Of a DNA stretch of 64,000 bases, positions 55,383-64,000 are shown piece by piece. This DNA comes from Georgenia muralis (GTDB lineage: Bacteria; Actinomycetota; Actinomycetes; Actinomycetales; Actinomycetaceae). The notes under the pieces were generated by a model. That model searched no databases. It was not told the DNA's origin and was given only the letters and a program-made list of their open reading frames with translations. The position numbers and the translations under genes were made by a program. The stretch lies in contig NZ_RKRA01000001.1 of assembly GCF_003814705.1 (NCBI RefSeq), forward strand, positions 2,108,001 through 2,172,000. Reading direction: 5' to 3'. Position 1 is the first letter of the stretch. Each line of letters starts with the position of its first letter.

Positions 55383-56816
55383 TCAGACGAGCGCCTCGCG
55401 CATGGGCTGGAGCTTCGCCTCCGACTCGGCCAGCTCGGCGGCCGGGTCGGAGGCCGCCACCACCCCGCAGCCGGCGAACAGGCGGATCCGGTGGGGGTCG
55501 TCGGCGGCGATCTCGCCCGAGCGCAGCCCGATGCCCCACTCGCCGTCGCCGTCGGCCCCGATCCAGCCCACGGGCCCGGCGTACCGGCCACGGTCCATCC
55601 GCTCCGACTCGGCGAGGACGGCCAGCGCCGCGGGTGTCGGTGTCCCGCCCACGGCGGCGGTGGGGTGGAGCGCCGCGGCGAGCGCGAGCGAGGACGGCCC
55701 CGACCCGCCCGGGGTGTGGGTCCGGTAGGTGCTCGGATGACCCAGCGCCCCGTCGACGACCCCGGTGACGTCGCTGGCGAGGTGCATGACGTTGGGCAGG
55801 TGCAGGACGAAGGGCGCCTCGGGCACGTTGATGCTCGCGCAGTACGGCCGCAGCGCCCGCACGAGCGAGGCGACGGCCAGCTCGTGCTCCTCGAGGTCCT
55901 TCGACGACCGGGCGAGCTCGGCGGCGCGCCGCAGGTCGTCCGCGTCGTCGCCCGTGCGCCGGATCGTGCCGGCGAGCACCCGGCAGGCGGCCAGGCCCTT
56001 CTCCCGCCGCACGAGCAGCTCCGGCGTCGCCCCGACGAGCCGGTCGACGCTGAACGTCCAGCAGCCGGGGTACCCGGCGGCGAGCCTGCTGAGCAGGTGA
56101 CGGACGTCGAGCGGCCGCTGGGCGGTGGCCACGACGTCGCGCGCCATGACGACCTTGGTGACCTCACCGGCCCGGATCCGTGCGATGACGCCGGCGACGG
56201 CGGCCGACCACTCCCGGGCGCTCAGCGCGCCGTCGGCGTAGCGCACCTCGCCGGGGGACGTGACGGGCGTGGGCGAGAGCGTGCGCGCGGTGGCGCCGAC
56301 ACGGGCGTGACCGACGTCGTCGACGCCCAGCTCGTCGACACCCAGCTCGTCGACACCCAGCTCGTCGACACCCAGCTCATCGGCCGCGGCACCCTCGGCG
56401 CGGACCGTGGTCAGCCAGGTCCGGCCCTCGCGCCGACCGAGCACGACCTCGGGCACCACGAGCACCCCGCCGGCCGGGGACCCTGCCGAGAAGGCGAAGG
56501 AGCCGAAGGCGACCGGACCCGTGCCGGGCAGCCGGACGCCGTCCTCGACGGTCATCGCCGAGACGGCCGCGACCCACGCCCGGTCGGCCGCGGCGATGCG
56601 GTCCGCGCCGGCCGTCTCGATCCGCAGCGCCTCGCCCCAGCCCACCACGCCCTCGCCGCGCCGGACCCACGAGAAGGTGAGCGCGGGGTCGGCGCGGGGC
56701 AGGGCGGCCAGGAGGTCCCCGACGTCGTCGATCTCCACCGTCCGCACGAACAGCTCGCGCGCCGCCGGGACGGCGCCGGGCTCGGGCGGGACGGGGCGGG
56801 GGTCGGTCGTGATCAT
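55383..56816 (-). CDS. menF: isochorismate synthase (MenF type)
   Basis: Converts chorismate to isochorismate, the first menaquinone step. The 477-residue chorismate-binding enzyme has [12 protein letters not shown] (catalytic Lys region), [29 protein letters not shown] with an active-site Glu, [16 protein letters not shown], and [12 protein letters not shown] tandem VDELG repeat (about residues 142-165) sits in the variable N-terminal half. The ATG at 56816 is used. It is divergent from menG. Confidence 0.92.
   Translation of the reverse strand: MITTDPRPVPPEPGAVPAARELFVRTVEIDDVGDLLAALPRADPALTFSWVRRGEGVVGWGEALRIETAGADRIAAADRAWVAAVSAMTVEDGVRLPGTGPVAFGSFAFSAGSPAGGVLVVPEVVLGRREGRTWLTTVRAEGAAADELGVDELGVDELGVDELGVDDVGHARVGATARTLSPTPVTSPGEVRYADGALSAREWSAAVAGVIARIRAGEVTKVVMARDVVATAQRPLDVRHLLSRLAAGYPGCWTFSVDRLVGATPELLVRREKGLAACRVLAGTIRRTGDDADDLRRAAELARSSKDLEEHELAVASLVRALRPYCASINVPEAPFVLHLPNVMHLASDVTGVVDGALGHPSTYRTHTPGGSGPSSLALAAALHPTAAVGGTPTPAALAVLAESERMDRGRYAGPVGWIGADGDGEWGIGLRSGEIAADDPHRIRLFAGCGVVAASDPAAELAESEAKLQPMREALV
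56326..56400. repeat. 15-bp tandem repeat in menF, four exact copies plus a variant
   Basis: CCCAGCTCGTCGACA is repeated four times and followed by CCCAGCTCATCGGCC. On the minus strand this gives repeated VDELG peptides in MenF and stays in frame. Confidence 0.92.
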
Positions 56817-56869
56817 CGCCCGCAACTCTAGGCTCCGGCGTGCGGGCGTGCCGATGGGATGATGTGCGC

Positions 56870-57565
56870 ATGAGCCGAGCCAGCTTGGAGAAGAAGCCCC
56901 GTGAGGTCGCGGGCATGTTCGACGGCGTCGCCCCGCGCTACGACCTCACCAACGACGTCCTCTCCCTCGGGCAGGACCGGATCTGGCGGGTCGCGACGCG
57001 CAAGGCCGTCGGCGCACGTCCGGGCGACCGGGTGCTGGACCTGGCCGCCGGCACGGGCACCTCGTCGGAGGAGTACGCCGACCGCGGGATCGACGTCGTC
57101 CCCTGCGACTTCTCGACCGGGATGATGGCCGTGGGGAAGCGACGCCGGCCGGACCTGCCCTTCGTCGCCGGCGACGCGACCGCACTGCCGTTCGCCGACG
57201 AGAGCTTCGACGCCGTCACCATCTCCTTCGGGCTGCGCAACGTCGTCGACACCGACCGTGCGCTGCGCGAGATGCTCCGCGTCACCCGGCCGGGCGGTCG
57301 GCTGGTCATCTGCGAGTTCTCCCGGCCCACCTTCGCGCCCTTCCGGGCGGTGTACCACGGCTACCTCACCCAGGCGCTGCCGCGGGTGGCGTCCCTGGTG
57401 TCGTCCAACACCGACGCCTACACCTACCTGGCCGAGTCGATCGTCAGCTGGCCGGACCAGGTGGTGCTCGGCGGCATCATGCGGCGCGCAGGCTGGCACG
57501 ACGTCGCCTACCGCAACCTCTCCGGCGGCATCGTCGCGCTGCACCGGGCCACGAGGCCGGCGTGA
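56870..57565 (+). CDS. menG: demethylmenaquinone methyltransferase
   Basis: Methylates demethylmenaquinone with SAM, the last core step. The 231-residue UbiE-family enzyme has the [18 protein letters not shown] motif, SAM-binding [42 protein letters not shown], and [21 protein letters not shown] near the end. The ATG at 56870 starts MSRASLEKK, which fits the family better than an upstream ATG at 56840. The IS30 element lies about 50 bp downstream. Confidence 0.94.
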   Translation: MSRASLEKKPREVAGMFDGVAPRYDLTNDVLSLGQDRIWRVATRKAVGARPGDRVLDLAAGTGTSSEEYADRGIDVVPCDFSTGMMAVGKRRRPDLPFVAGDATALPFADESFDAVTISFGLRNVVDTDRALREMLRVTRPGGRLVICEFSRPTFAPFRAVYHGYLTQALPRVASLVSSNTDAYTYLAESIVSWPDQVVLGGIMRRAGWHDVAYRNLSGGIVALHRATRPA

Positions 57566-57615
57566 CGGCGTGACGACGGCGGCCCCCGGATAGCCGAAAG
57601 CTCTGTCAGGGTGAA

Positions 57616-58852
57616 TTCTCGTGGTGGTTGCAACACTGCTGGTCAGGTGGCCTCGGTGAGGAACTTGTCCATGGCTTCGGCCGGTGTTCGCCACTGTAGG
57701 CGTTTGCGTGGTCGGGCGTTGAGCTTGGCGGCGATGTAGTCGAGGTAGTCGGGCGGGAAGACCGAGAGGTCGCCGCCCTTGGGGAAGTACTGGCGCAGCA
57801 GGCCGTTGGTGTTCTCGTTCGTCCCTCGCTGCCACGGCGAGTGGGGGTCGCAGAAGTAGATCTGCAGCCCCGTCTCGGCGGTGACGAGCTCGTGCTTGGA
57901 CATCTCGATGCCCTGGTCCCAGGTCAGGGAGCCCGCAGCGCCTTGGGCAGGGTCTGGATCTTGGCCGCCAGGGCGCTGGCAACGGTCGGTGCCGCGTGGT
58001 TCACGGGTAGGTGCAGCAGCATGGTGAACCCGGTCGTGCGCTCGACGAGCGTGCCGATCGCGGAGCCGTTGTCGTGGCCGACGATCAGGTCGCCCTCCCA
58101 GTGCCCGGGCACGGCCCGGTCCGCCGCCTCGGGCGGTCGGGCGCTGATGTGGATGTCCTCGGTGATGAAGGACCGGTTGGTGCGCCCGTCGAGGCGCTTG
58201 CGTGGTTGACGCAGGTACCGGCCGGTGCGCAGGTGTTTGGTCAGCTCACGGGTCAGCGCGCCGTGGGTCTGGAGATAGAGCGAGCGGTAGACCGCCTCGT
58301 GGCCGATGCGCATGGACTCATCCTCAGGGAAGTCCACGCGCAGGCGGTGACTGATCTGCTCCGGGGAGAAGTCCTCGGCCAGCTTGGCCTGGACGTAGGC
58401 GCGCAGCGCCTCGTTCGTCTCGACCTTCGACGGCTTGGGCCGCCGGGCCCGCTCCGCGGCCTTGGCGTGGGCGCGAGAGGCGCGGTAGCCGGTCTGCCGG
58501 GCGCCGACGTTACGAGCCAGCTCGCGGGTGATCGTCGAGGGGGAACGGCCCAGGAGCAGACCGATCCCTCGGGCCGAGACACCGCCGGCGTGCTCGAGGG
58601 AGATGACCTCCCGCTCCTCGAAGGAGAGGTAGCGGCCCGTGGGGTCTGCCAGCGACATCGGTGCCATTCCGCCAGCATCACGGAACCACCGGTGCGCCAA
58701 CGTCAGGCTCGCCCCGACCGCCTCCCCGGCCGCCGCCGTCGAGACACCCCCGGCCACCAAACGCCAGAACTCCCGCTGCACCTCACGACGGACCGGAGGA
58801 CGACAACCCATACGACACCTCGATTCTCAAGGTGTTGCATCCACCACGAGAA
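57616..58852 (-). mobile_element. IS30-family insertion sequence with 21-bp inverted repeats
   Basis: The left end TTCTCGTGGTGGTTGCAACAC (57616-57636) matches the complement of the right end (58832-58852) at 20 of 21 positions. One transposase gene lies between them on the minus strand, frameshifted in this copy. No clear target duplication was seen. It separates menG from the MenJ-like gene. Confidence 0.88.
57643..58811 (-). pseudogene. IS30-family transposase, frameshifted
   Basis: The first part (58811 down to about 57925) encodes an N-terminal helix-turn-helix (RGIGLLLGRSPSTITRELARN) and the first catalytic Asp in [25 protein letters not shown]. It then ends prematurely after KALRAP. 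The continuation ([16 protein letters not shown], second Asp, and Glu in [15 protein letters not shown]) lies in another frame, with start-like ATG at 57903. One missing base near 57925-57930 explains this; restored, the protein would have 389 residues, normal for IS30. This copy is probably unable to move by itself. Confidence 0.88.
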
Positions 58853-58882
58853 CCCACCCAGGCATTGCCTGATGACATCTTC

Positions 58883-58963
58883 GGTGAGCGTGGTGAGCGT
58901 GGTGAGCGTGGTGAGCGTGGTGAGCGTGGTGACCGCGGTGACCGCGGTGACCGCGGTGACCGC
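58883..58963. repeat. 9-bp tandem array (5 + 4 copies)
   Basis: GGTGAGCGT is repeated five times (58883-58927), directly followed by GGTGACCGC four times (58928-58963), and then degenerate GGCGGGCGT. The array lies between the IS30 right end and the MenJ-like gene and is not inside a recognised gene. Confidence 0.95.
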
Positions 58964-59143
58964 GGCGGGCGTCACGGCCGGGGCCACGGGGCGGGTGGTG
59001 CCGTGGCCGGGGCGGCCAGGCAGATGCCACGGCCGAGAGGCGACGGCGCGGAACTAAGGACGACCTAACAAGACGGGTGCCGACGTGATTTGTAGACTCA
59101 ACCAGTACGGGCCGCTCTGGCCCCCGAAGCTTTTCCTGGAGCG

Positions 59144-60448
59144 ATGACGGTGGGATCTGGCATGTCCGAGGCGGACGCCGACGTCATCGTCGTAGGCGCC
59201 GGCCCCGGTGGCTCGGCCACCGCGCACTACCTCGCCCAGACCGGGCTCGAGGTGCTCCTGCTGGAGAAGGGCACGTTCCCGCGCGACAAGGTCTGCGGCG
59301 ACGGCCTGACGCCCCGGGCGGTCGCCGAGCTCATCCGCATGGGCGTGCCCACGCCCGAGGACGAGGGCTGGATCCGCAACTGGGGCCTGCGGACCTACGG
59401 GGCCGGGTACCGCCTGGAGCTGCCCTGGCCCGAGCTCGCCGAGATGCCGGCCTACGGCCTCGCCCGCTCCCGCATGAACCTCGACGAGACCCTCGCCCGG
59501 CACGCGGTCGCCTCGGGGGCGACGCTCCGCGAGGGGATGTCCGTCACAGGCCCGGTCCGCCACGAGCGCTCCGGCCGGATCCTCGGCGTCACCGCCCGCC
59601 CGGTCGACGCCGCCGGACGGCGCAGCGGCGACGAGCTCACCCTGCGTGCGCCGCTGGTCGTCGACGCCGGCGGCGTCTCGGCACGCCTGGCCACCTCGAT
59701 GGGCGTCGAGAAGAACATGAACCGCCCCATGGGCGTGGCCGTGCGCACCTACTTCCGCTCGCCCCGCCATGACGACCCGATGATGGAGTCGCACCTGGAG
59801 CTGTGGGACGGCAAGCCGGGAGAGTCGAACCTCATGCCCGGGTACGGATGGGTCTTCGCCCTCGGCGACGGCACCGTGAACGTCGGCCTGGGCTCCCTCT
59901 CCTCGACGGCGCGGCCCACCGGGCTGGACTACAAGACGATGTTCCGCACGTGGATGGAGAACGCGCCGGCTGAGTGGGAGCTGACGCCGGAGAACCAGAT
60001 CGGCGAGCTGCGCAGCGCGGCCCTGCCGATGGCGTTCAACCGCAAGCCGCACTACACCCAGGGGCTCCTCCTGGTCGGGGACTCCGGCGGCATGGTCTCG
60101 CCCTTCAACGGCGAGGGGATCGCCTACGCGATGCAGGCCGGGCGCATCGCCGCCGACGTCATGTCGCAGGCCCTGGCCCGCAGCTCGGGGTACGCGCTGG
60201 AGAAGACGCTGCGCACCTACCCCAAGATCCTCGCCGAGGAGCTCGGCGGCTACTACAGCCTCGGCCAGGTCTTCGCCCGGATCATCGAGCACCCCGAGAT
60301 CATGCGGATCTGCGTGCGGTACGGTCTGCCCCGGCCGACACTCATGCGGTTCGTCATGAAGCTCCTCTCCGACGGCTTCGACCGCCGCGACGGGGACTGG
60401 ATGGACCGGCTCATCACGGCGCTGACGAAGATCGCCCCCGCCTCATGA
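59144..60448 (+). CDS. geranylgeranyl reductase family FAD oxidoreductase (MenJ-like)
   Basis: A 434-residue flavoprotein. The N-terminal FAD site is VIVVGAGPGGSATAHYLAQTGLEVLLLEKG, followed by CGDGLTPRAV and, near 300, LLLVGDSGGMVSPFNGEGIAYAMQAG, all family hallmarks. Relatives reduce double bonds in isoprenoid chains; in mycobacteria MenJ saturates a menaquinone tail. Placement between menG and nuoA supports that role here, but archaeal-type lipid reduction cannot be excluded. The ATG at 59144 is used; 59162 is an alternative. Confidence 0.88.
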   Translation: MTVGSGMSEADADVIVVGAGPGGSATAHYLAQTGLEVLLLEKGTFPRDKVCGDGLTPRAVAELIRMGVPTPEDEGWIRNWGLRTYGAGYRLELPWPELAEMPAYGLARSRMNLDETLARHAVASGATLREGMSVTGPVRHERSGRILGVTARPVDAAGRRSGDELTLRAPLVVDAGGVSARLATSMGVEKNMNRPMGVAVRTYFRSPRHDDPMMESHLELWDGKPGESNLMPGYGWVFALGDGTVNVGLGSLSSTARPTGLDYKTMFRTWMENAPAEWELTPENQIGELRSAALPMAFNRKPHYTQGLLLVGDSGGMVSPFNGEGIAYAMQAGRIAADVMSQALARSSGYALEKTLRTYPKILAEELGGYYSLGQVFARIIEHPEIMRICVRYGLPRPTLMRFVMKLLSDGFDRRDGDWMDRLITALTKIAPAS

Positions 60449-60563
60449 CCGACCGCACCGACACCCTGGGGACCCACAGGACCAAGGACCCAGGTCCGAA
60501 CCCCTACGCTGAGAATGTCCGTTACCGGCAGGCGCCGACGGCACGCACGACCGTGGAGGCATC

Positions 60564-60926
60564 ATGACCAACCCGTACGTCCCGCTGCTCATCATGATGG
60601 CGGTGGCGGCAGCGATGGCCCTCGGGGGCCTCGGGGCGAGCGCGGTCATCGGGCCCAAGCGGTACAACCGGGCGAAGGTGGCCAACTACGAGTGCGGCGT
60701 GGATCCCACGCCGCGGGCGCCCAGCGCCGGCCGCTTCCCGGTGAAGTACTACCTGGTCGCCATGACCTTCATCATCTTCGACATCGAGGTGGTCTTCCTC
60801 TACCCGTGGGCGGTGGCGTTCAACGAGCTCGCCACCTTCGGGCTGGTGGCCATGCTCGGCTTCATCTTCCTGATCACGGTGCCGTACGTGTACGAGTGGC
60901 GCCGCGGCGGGCTCGAGTGGGACTGA
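60564..60926 (+). CDS. nuoA: NADH-quinone oxidoreductase subunit A
   Basis: A 120-residue membrane subunit of respiratory complex I with three helices. [45 protein letters not shown] is the conserved loop and second helix. It starts the nuo operon; GGAGG at 60555-60559 is its ribosome site. Complex I passes electrons from NADH to menaquinone and pumps protons. Confidence 0.96.
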   Translation: MTNPYVPLLIMMAVAAAMALGGLGASAVIGPKRYNRAKVANYECGVDPTPRAPSAGRFPVKYYLVAMTFIIFDIEVVFLYPWAVAFNELATFGLVAMLGFIFLITVPYVYEWRRGGLEWD

Positions 60927-60936
60927 GGTAGGACTG

Positions 60937-61491
60937 ATGGGTATCGAGGAGAAGGCACCGGCGGGCTTCATGCTCGGCTCGGTGGAGAAGATCGTCGGCC
61001 TCGCACGCAAGAGCTCCATGTGGCCCGTGACGATGGGCCTGGCGTGCTGCGCGATCGAGATGATGGCCACCGGCACGCCCCGCTTCGACATCTCCCGCTT
61101 CGGCATGGAGGTCTTCCGCGCCTCCCCGCGCCACGCGGACCTCATGATCGTCTCCGGCCGCGTCAGCCAGAAGATGGCCCCGATCGTGCGCAACGTCTAC
61201 GACCAGATGCCCGAGCCCAAGTGGGTCATCTCCATGGGCGTCTGCGCCTCCTCGGGCGGGATGTTCAACAACTACGCGATCGTCCAGGGCGTGGACCACA
61301 TCGTCCCGGTCGACATCTACCTCCCCGGCTGCCCGCCCCGGCCCGAGATGCTGCTCAACGCCATCCTCGCGCTGCACGAGCAGGTCCGGAACTCCCCGCT
61401 CGGCGTCAACCGCGTGGAGGCGGCCCGCAAGGCCGAGGAGGCCGCCCTGGCCGCCACCCCCACCCACCGGATGAAGGGACTGCTGGCGTGA
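60937..61491 (+). CDS. nuoB: NADH-quinone oxidoreductase subunit B
   Basis: The 184-residue subunit holding the terminal N2 4Fe-4S cluster beside the quinone site. Cluster cysteines are visible in [13 protein letters not shown], in [13 protein letters not shown] and in [12 protein letters not shown]. It starts 10 bp after nuoA and overlaps nuoC by four bases. Sequence is intact and of normal length. Confidence 0.97.
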   Translation: MGIEEKAPAGFMLGSVEKIVGLARKSSMWPVTMGLACCAIEMMATGTPRFDISRFGMEVFRASPRHADLMIVSGRVSQKMAPIVRNVYDQMPEPKWVISMGVCASSGGMFNNYAIVQGVDHIVPVDIYLPGCPPRPEMLLNAILALHEQVRNSPLGVNRVEAARKAEEAALAATPTHRMKGLLA

Positions 61492-62297
61492 GCGAGCGCA
61501 ACGACGACAAGCAGTCGGCCGCCGACGCCGCCAAGCCCGGCAGCGCCACCGCCGGCATCGGGCAGTCCTCGACGGCCGCCGCCCTCGAGGGCGGGGCCCA
61601 GAACATCCCCGCCGGCCCGCTCGGCGGGCGCACCCAGCTCGAGGTCGTCGCCACCCGGCACGGCATGTTCGGCGCGGGGGAGTCGGGGGACACCTCGGGC
61701 TTCGGCGGGCTCGTCACCACCGTCGCCCTGCCGCCGGCCTCCGAGCGCCCCTACGGCGGCTGGTTCGACGAGGCCGTCGACATCCTCGTCGAGCTCCTCG
61801 CAGAGCAGGGCCTCGACCCCGACGCCGTCATCGAGCGGGTCGTCGTCGACCGCGGCGAGCTGACCCTCTTCATCGCCCGCGAGTACATCGTCACGGTGTG
61901 CCGCAACCTCCGCGACGACCAGGACCTGCGCTTCGAGCTGTGCCTGGGCGTCTCGGGCGTGCACTACCCCGGCGACGTCGGGCGCGAGCTGCACGCCGTC
62001 TACCACCTCATGTCGGTCACCCACCGCCACAACCTCCGCCTCGAGGTCGCGGCCCCCGACGCCGACCCGCACGTCCCGTCCGTCATCGACGTCTACCCGG
62101 GCAACGACTGGCACGAGCGCGAGACGTGGGACCTCATGGGCATCGTCTTCGACGGGCACCCCTCGCTCGCCCGCACCGCCATGCCTGACGACTGGGTGGG
62201 CCACCCGCAGCGCAAGGACTACCCGCTCGGCGGCATCCCCGTCGAGTACAAGGGTGCCGTCATCCCGCCGCCCGACACCCGGAGGTCGTACAGCTGA
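61488..62297 (+). CDS. nuoC: NADH-quinone oxidoreductase subunit C
   Basis: A 269-residue hydrophilic-arm subunit. An Ala/Ser-rich leader of about 40 residues precedes the core with [27 protein letters not shown] and the family signature [31 protein letters not shown]. The GTG start overlaps the nuoB stop; the stop overlaps nuoD (TGATG). The extended N-terminus is common in actinobacteria. Confidence 0.96.
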   Translation: MSERNDDKQSAADAAKPGSATAGIGQSSTAAALEGGAQNIPAGPLGGRTQLEVVATRHGMFGAGESGDTSGFGGLVTTVALPPASERPYGGWFDEAVDILVELLAEQGLDPDAVIERVVVDRGELTLFIAREYIVTVCRNLRDDQDLRFELCLGVSGVHYPGDVGRELHAVYHLMSVTHRHNLRLEVAAPDADPHVPSVIDVYPGNDWHERETWDLMGIVFDGHPSLARTAMPDDWVGHPQRKDYPLGGIPVEYKGAVIPPPDTRRSYS

Positions 62298-63643
62298 TGT
62301 CCGCGTCCACCACCCGCCCCACCGCCGCCGGCCCCGCCGGCGAGGCGCCGGGCGCGCCGGAGTTCGTCGCCGAGGGCGGCGACTGGGCCGAGATCGCCGC
62401 CGAGGCCGAGCGCCTGGGCGAGGAGCGCATCGTCGTCAACATGGGCCCGGTGCATCCCTCCACGCACGGGGTGCTCCGCCTCATCCTCGAGCTCGACGGC
62501 GAGACGGTGCGCGAGCTGCGCGTCGGCACCGGGTACCTGCACACCGGTATCGAGAAGAACATGGAGTACCGTACCTGGACCCAGGGCGTGACGTTCTGCA
62601 CCCGCATGGACTATGTCGCCCCGTTCTACCAGGAGGTCGCCTACTGCCTCGGGGTGGAGAAGCTCCTCGGCGTCACCGAGCAGGTGCCCGCCCGCGCCAC
62701 CCTCATCCGGGTGCTCCTCATGGAGCTCAACCGGATCGCCTCCCACCTCGTGGCCATCGGCACCGGCGGCAACGAGCTCGGCGCGACGACGATGATGACG
62801 GTGGCCTTCCGCGGCCGCGAGGACATCCTGCGCATCTTCGAGCGCATCACCGGCCTGCGGATGAACCACGCCTACATCCGTCCCGGCGGCGTCGCCCAGG
62901 ACCTGCCCCCGGGGACCACCGACTACGTCCGCGAGCTGCTGCCGAACATCCGCCTCTCGGTCAAGGAGCTGCAGGACCTGACGGTGGAGAACCCGCTGTT
63001 CAAGCTCCGCCAGCAGAAGGTCGGCTACATCTCCCTGGCAGGGTCGATGGCACTGGGCCTGACCGGGCCCTGCCTGCGTGCTGCCGGCCTCCCGCTCGAC
63101 CTGCGCAAGGACCAGCCGTACTGCGGCTACGAGACCTTCGACTTCGACGTCCCGGTCCGCGACTACTCCGACCCGTACAACCGTACGATGGTCCGGTTCG
63201 AGGAGTGCTACGAGTCCATCAAGATCGTCGTCCAGGCTCTCGACCGCCTCGACGCCACGCCCGGCCCGGTCATGGTGGCCGACAAGAAGGTCGCCTGGCC
63301 CGCCCAGCTGTCCATCGGCAGCGACGGCCAGGGCAACTCCCCGGAGCACATCAAGGAGATCATGGGGACCTCCATGGAGTCCCTCATCCACCACTTCAAG
63401 CTCGTCACCGAGGGCTTCCGCGTCCCAGCCGGGCAGGTGTTCCAGCAGGTCGAGCACGCCAAGGGCATCCTGGGCGTCCACCTCGTCTCCGACGGCGGCA
63501 CCCGCCCGTGGCGGGCGCACTTCCGGGACCCGTCCTTCGCCAACCTCCAGTCCACGGCGATGATGTGCGAGGGCGGCCAGCTGGCCGACGTCGTCGTCAC
63601 CCTCGCCTCCATCGACCCCGTCCTGGGAGGGGTGGACCGCTGA
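62297..63643 (+). CDS. nuoD: NADH-quinone oxidoreductase subunit D
   Basis: A 448-residue 49-kDa-type subunit forming much of the quinone pocket. The signature [17 protein letters not shown] is near residue 50, with [33 protein letters not shown] and the conserved C-terminal [23 protein letters not shown]. Both ends overlap neighbouring genes by a few bases. Confidence 0.97.
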   Translation: MSASTTRPTAAGPAGEAPGAPEFVAEGGDWAEIAAEAERLGEERIVVNMGPVHPSTHGVLRLILELDGETVRELRVGTGYLHTGIEKNMEYRTWTQGVTFCTRMDYVAPFYQEVAYCLGVEKLLGVTEQVPARATLIRVLLMELNRIASHLVAIGTGGNELGATTMMTVAFRGREDILRIFERITGLRMNHAYIRPGGVAQDLPPGTTDYVRELLPNIRLSVKELQDLTVENPLFKLRQQKVGYISLAGSMALGLTGPCLRAAGLPLDLRKDQPYCGYETFDFDVPVRDYSDPYNRTMVRFEECYESIKIVVQALDRLDATPGPVMVADKKVAWPAQLSIGSDGQGNSPEHIKEIMGTSMESLIHHFKLVTEGFRVPAGQVFQQVEHAKGILGVHLVSDGGTRPWRAHFRDPSFANLQSTAMMCEGGQLADVVVTLASIDPVLGGVDR

Positions 63644-64000
63644 TGAGCGAGTCGTTCGCACCCGAGGCCGACGCGCGCCTGCGCTCCGAGGCCGCCGAGC
63701 TGATCTCGCGCTACCCGGACTCCCGGTCGGCGCTGCTGCCCCTGCTGCACCTCGTGCAGTCCGAGGACGGCTACGTCTCCCCGCGCGGCATCGCGCTGTG
63801 CGCGGAGCTGCTGGACCTGTCCCGCGCCGAGGTCTCCGCCGTGGCCACGTTCTACAGCCAGTACAAGCGCCACCCCAACGGCGAGTACACGGTCGGCGTG
63901 TGCACCAACGCGCTGTGCGCCGTCATGGGCGGCGACATCATCTGGGAGCGGCTCTCCGAGCACCTCGGCGTGGGCCACGACGAGACGACGGCGGACGGGC
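63643..64000 (+). CDS. nuoE: NADH-quinone oxidoreductase subunit E, truncated by window end
   Basis: The first 119 residues of the 24-kDa-type subunit. It starts [13 protein letters not shown], contains LLHLVQSEDGYVSP and AVATFYSQYKRHP, and reaches the first 2Fe-2S cysteines in VCTNALCAVMGG. The remaining cluster ligands lie beyond 64000. The ATG overlaps the nuoD stop (TGATG), so the operon continues in the same mode. Confidence 0.95.
   Translation, partial: MSESFAPEADARLRSEAAELISRYPDSRSALLPLLHLVQSEDGYVSPRGIALCAELLDLSRAEVSAVATFYSQYKRHPNGEYTVGVCTNALCAVMGGDIIWERLSEHLGVGHDETTADG

Noticed and set aside
58883-58963. 9-bp array as a CRISPR array
   Set aside because: There are no spacers; the units are directly adjacent and too short.
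58011-59057. Plus-strand frame with VSV/VTA repeats across IS30 and the 9-bp array
   Set aside because: Any frame through a 9-bp array stays open; most of it lies antisense to the transposase, and there is no start or domain support.

Overview
The window is high-GC DNA from an actinomycete. GTG starts, four-base stop/start overlaps, a DisA/RadA/MutY block, an actinobacterial bS22 ribosomal peptide, DUF4229, DUF3048 and DUF222-HNH proteins, a menaquinone pathway and a NuoA-E start all fit. The sugar operons and gene order suggest Micrococcales (Georgenia/Cellulomonas-like); that placement is inference, not proven by a marker gene.

Layout. 1-2.56 kb: the 3' end of an IS110-type transposase, directly abutted by an IS1380-type element. 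2.6-7.8 kb: a small membrane protein, a 390-bp gap with two 93-bp structured direct repeats, mutY, an anchored DUF4232-like protein, disA and radA. 7.9-17.3 kb: a LacI-type regulator and a six-gene L-arabinose operon (araB-araD-araA-chvE-mmsA-mmsB) with a promoter/operator overlap and internal hairpins. 17.4-22.6 kb: an acyl-CoA dehydrogenase, a ROK repressor divergent from xylA-xylB. 22.7-29.9 kb: a self-contained phosphotransferase island with a SorC regulator, enzyme I, HPr, a SorE-like dehydrogenase, mannitol-type EIICB, a P-loop kinase and EIIA. A pair of operator-like sites with the same 19-bp spacing lies before both the regulator and the PTS operon.

30.3-38.8 kb: aldose epimerase, TrkA/TrkH potassium uptake, an AcuC-like deacetylase, a BldC-type DNA-binding protein, bS22, HAD phosphatase, glutaredoxin-like protein, a YceI/MarR pair sharing a palindromic site, and a histidine phosphatase. 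38.8-42.9 kb: a System II cytochrome c maturation operon (TlpA/ResA, CcdA, ResB, CcsB) whose ccsB carries three separate indels.

43.1-60.4 kb: menaquinone synthesis (menA, menE, menB, menC, menD, menF, menG and a MenJ/geranylgeranyl-reductase-like enzyme), interrupted by a DUF3048 lipoprotein, a DUF222-HNH protein, an HtrA protease and a frameshifted IS30 element. 60.5-64 kb: nuoA-nuoE (nuoE is cut by the window end), the menaquinone-reducing respiratory complex I. Respiratory genes therefore form a near-continuous block from 38.8 kb to the end.

No rRNA, tRNA or CRISPR array was seen. I did not find a clear unknown defence-type system. The strongest leads are the SorC operator pairs, the unusual PTS gene set, the broken ccsB, and the 93-bp structured repeats.
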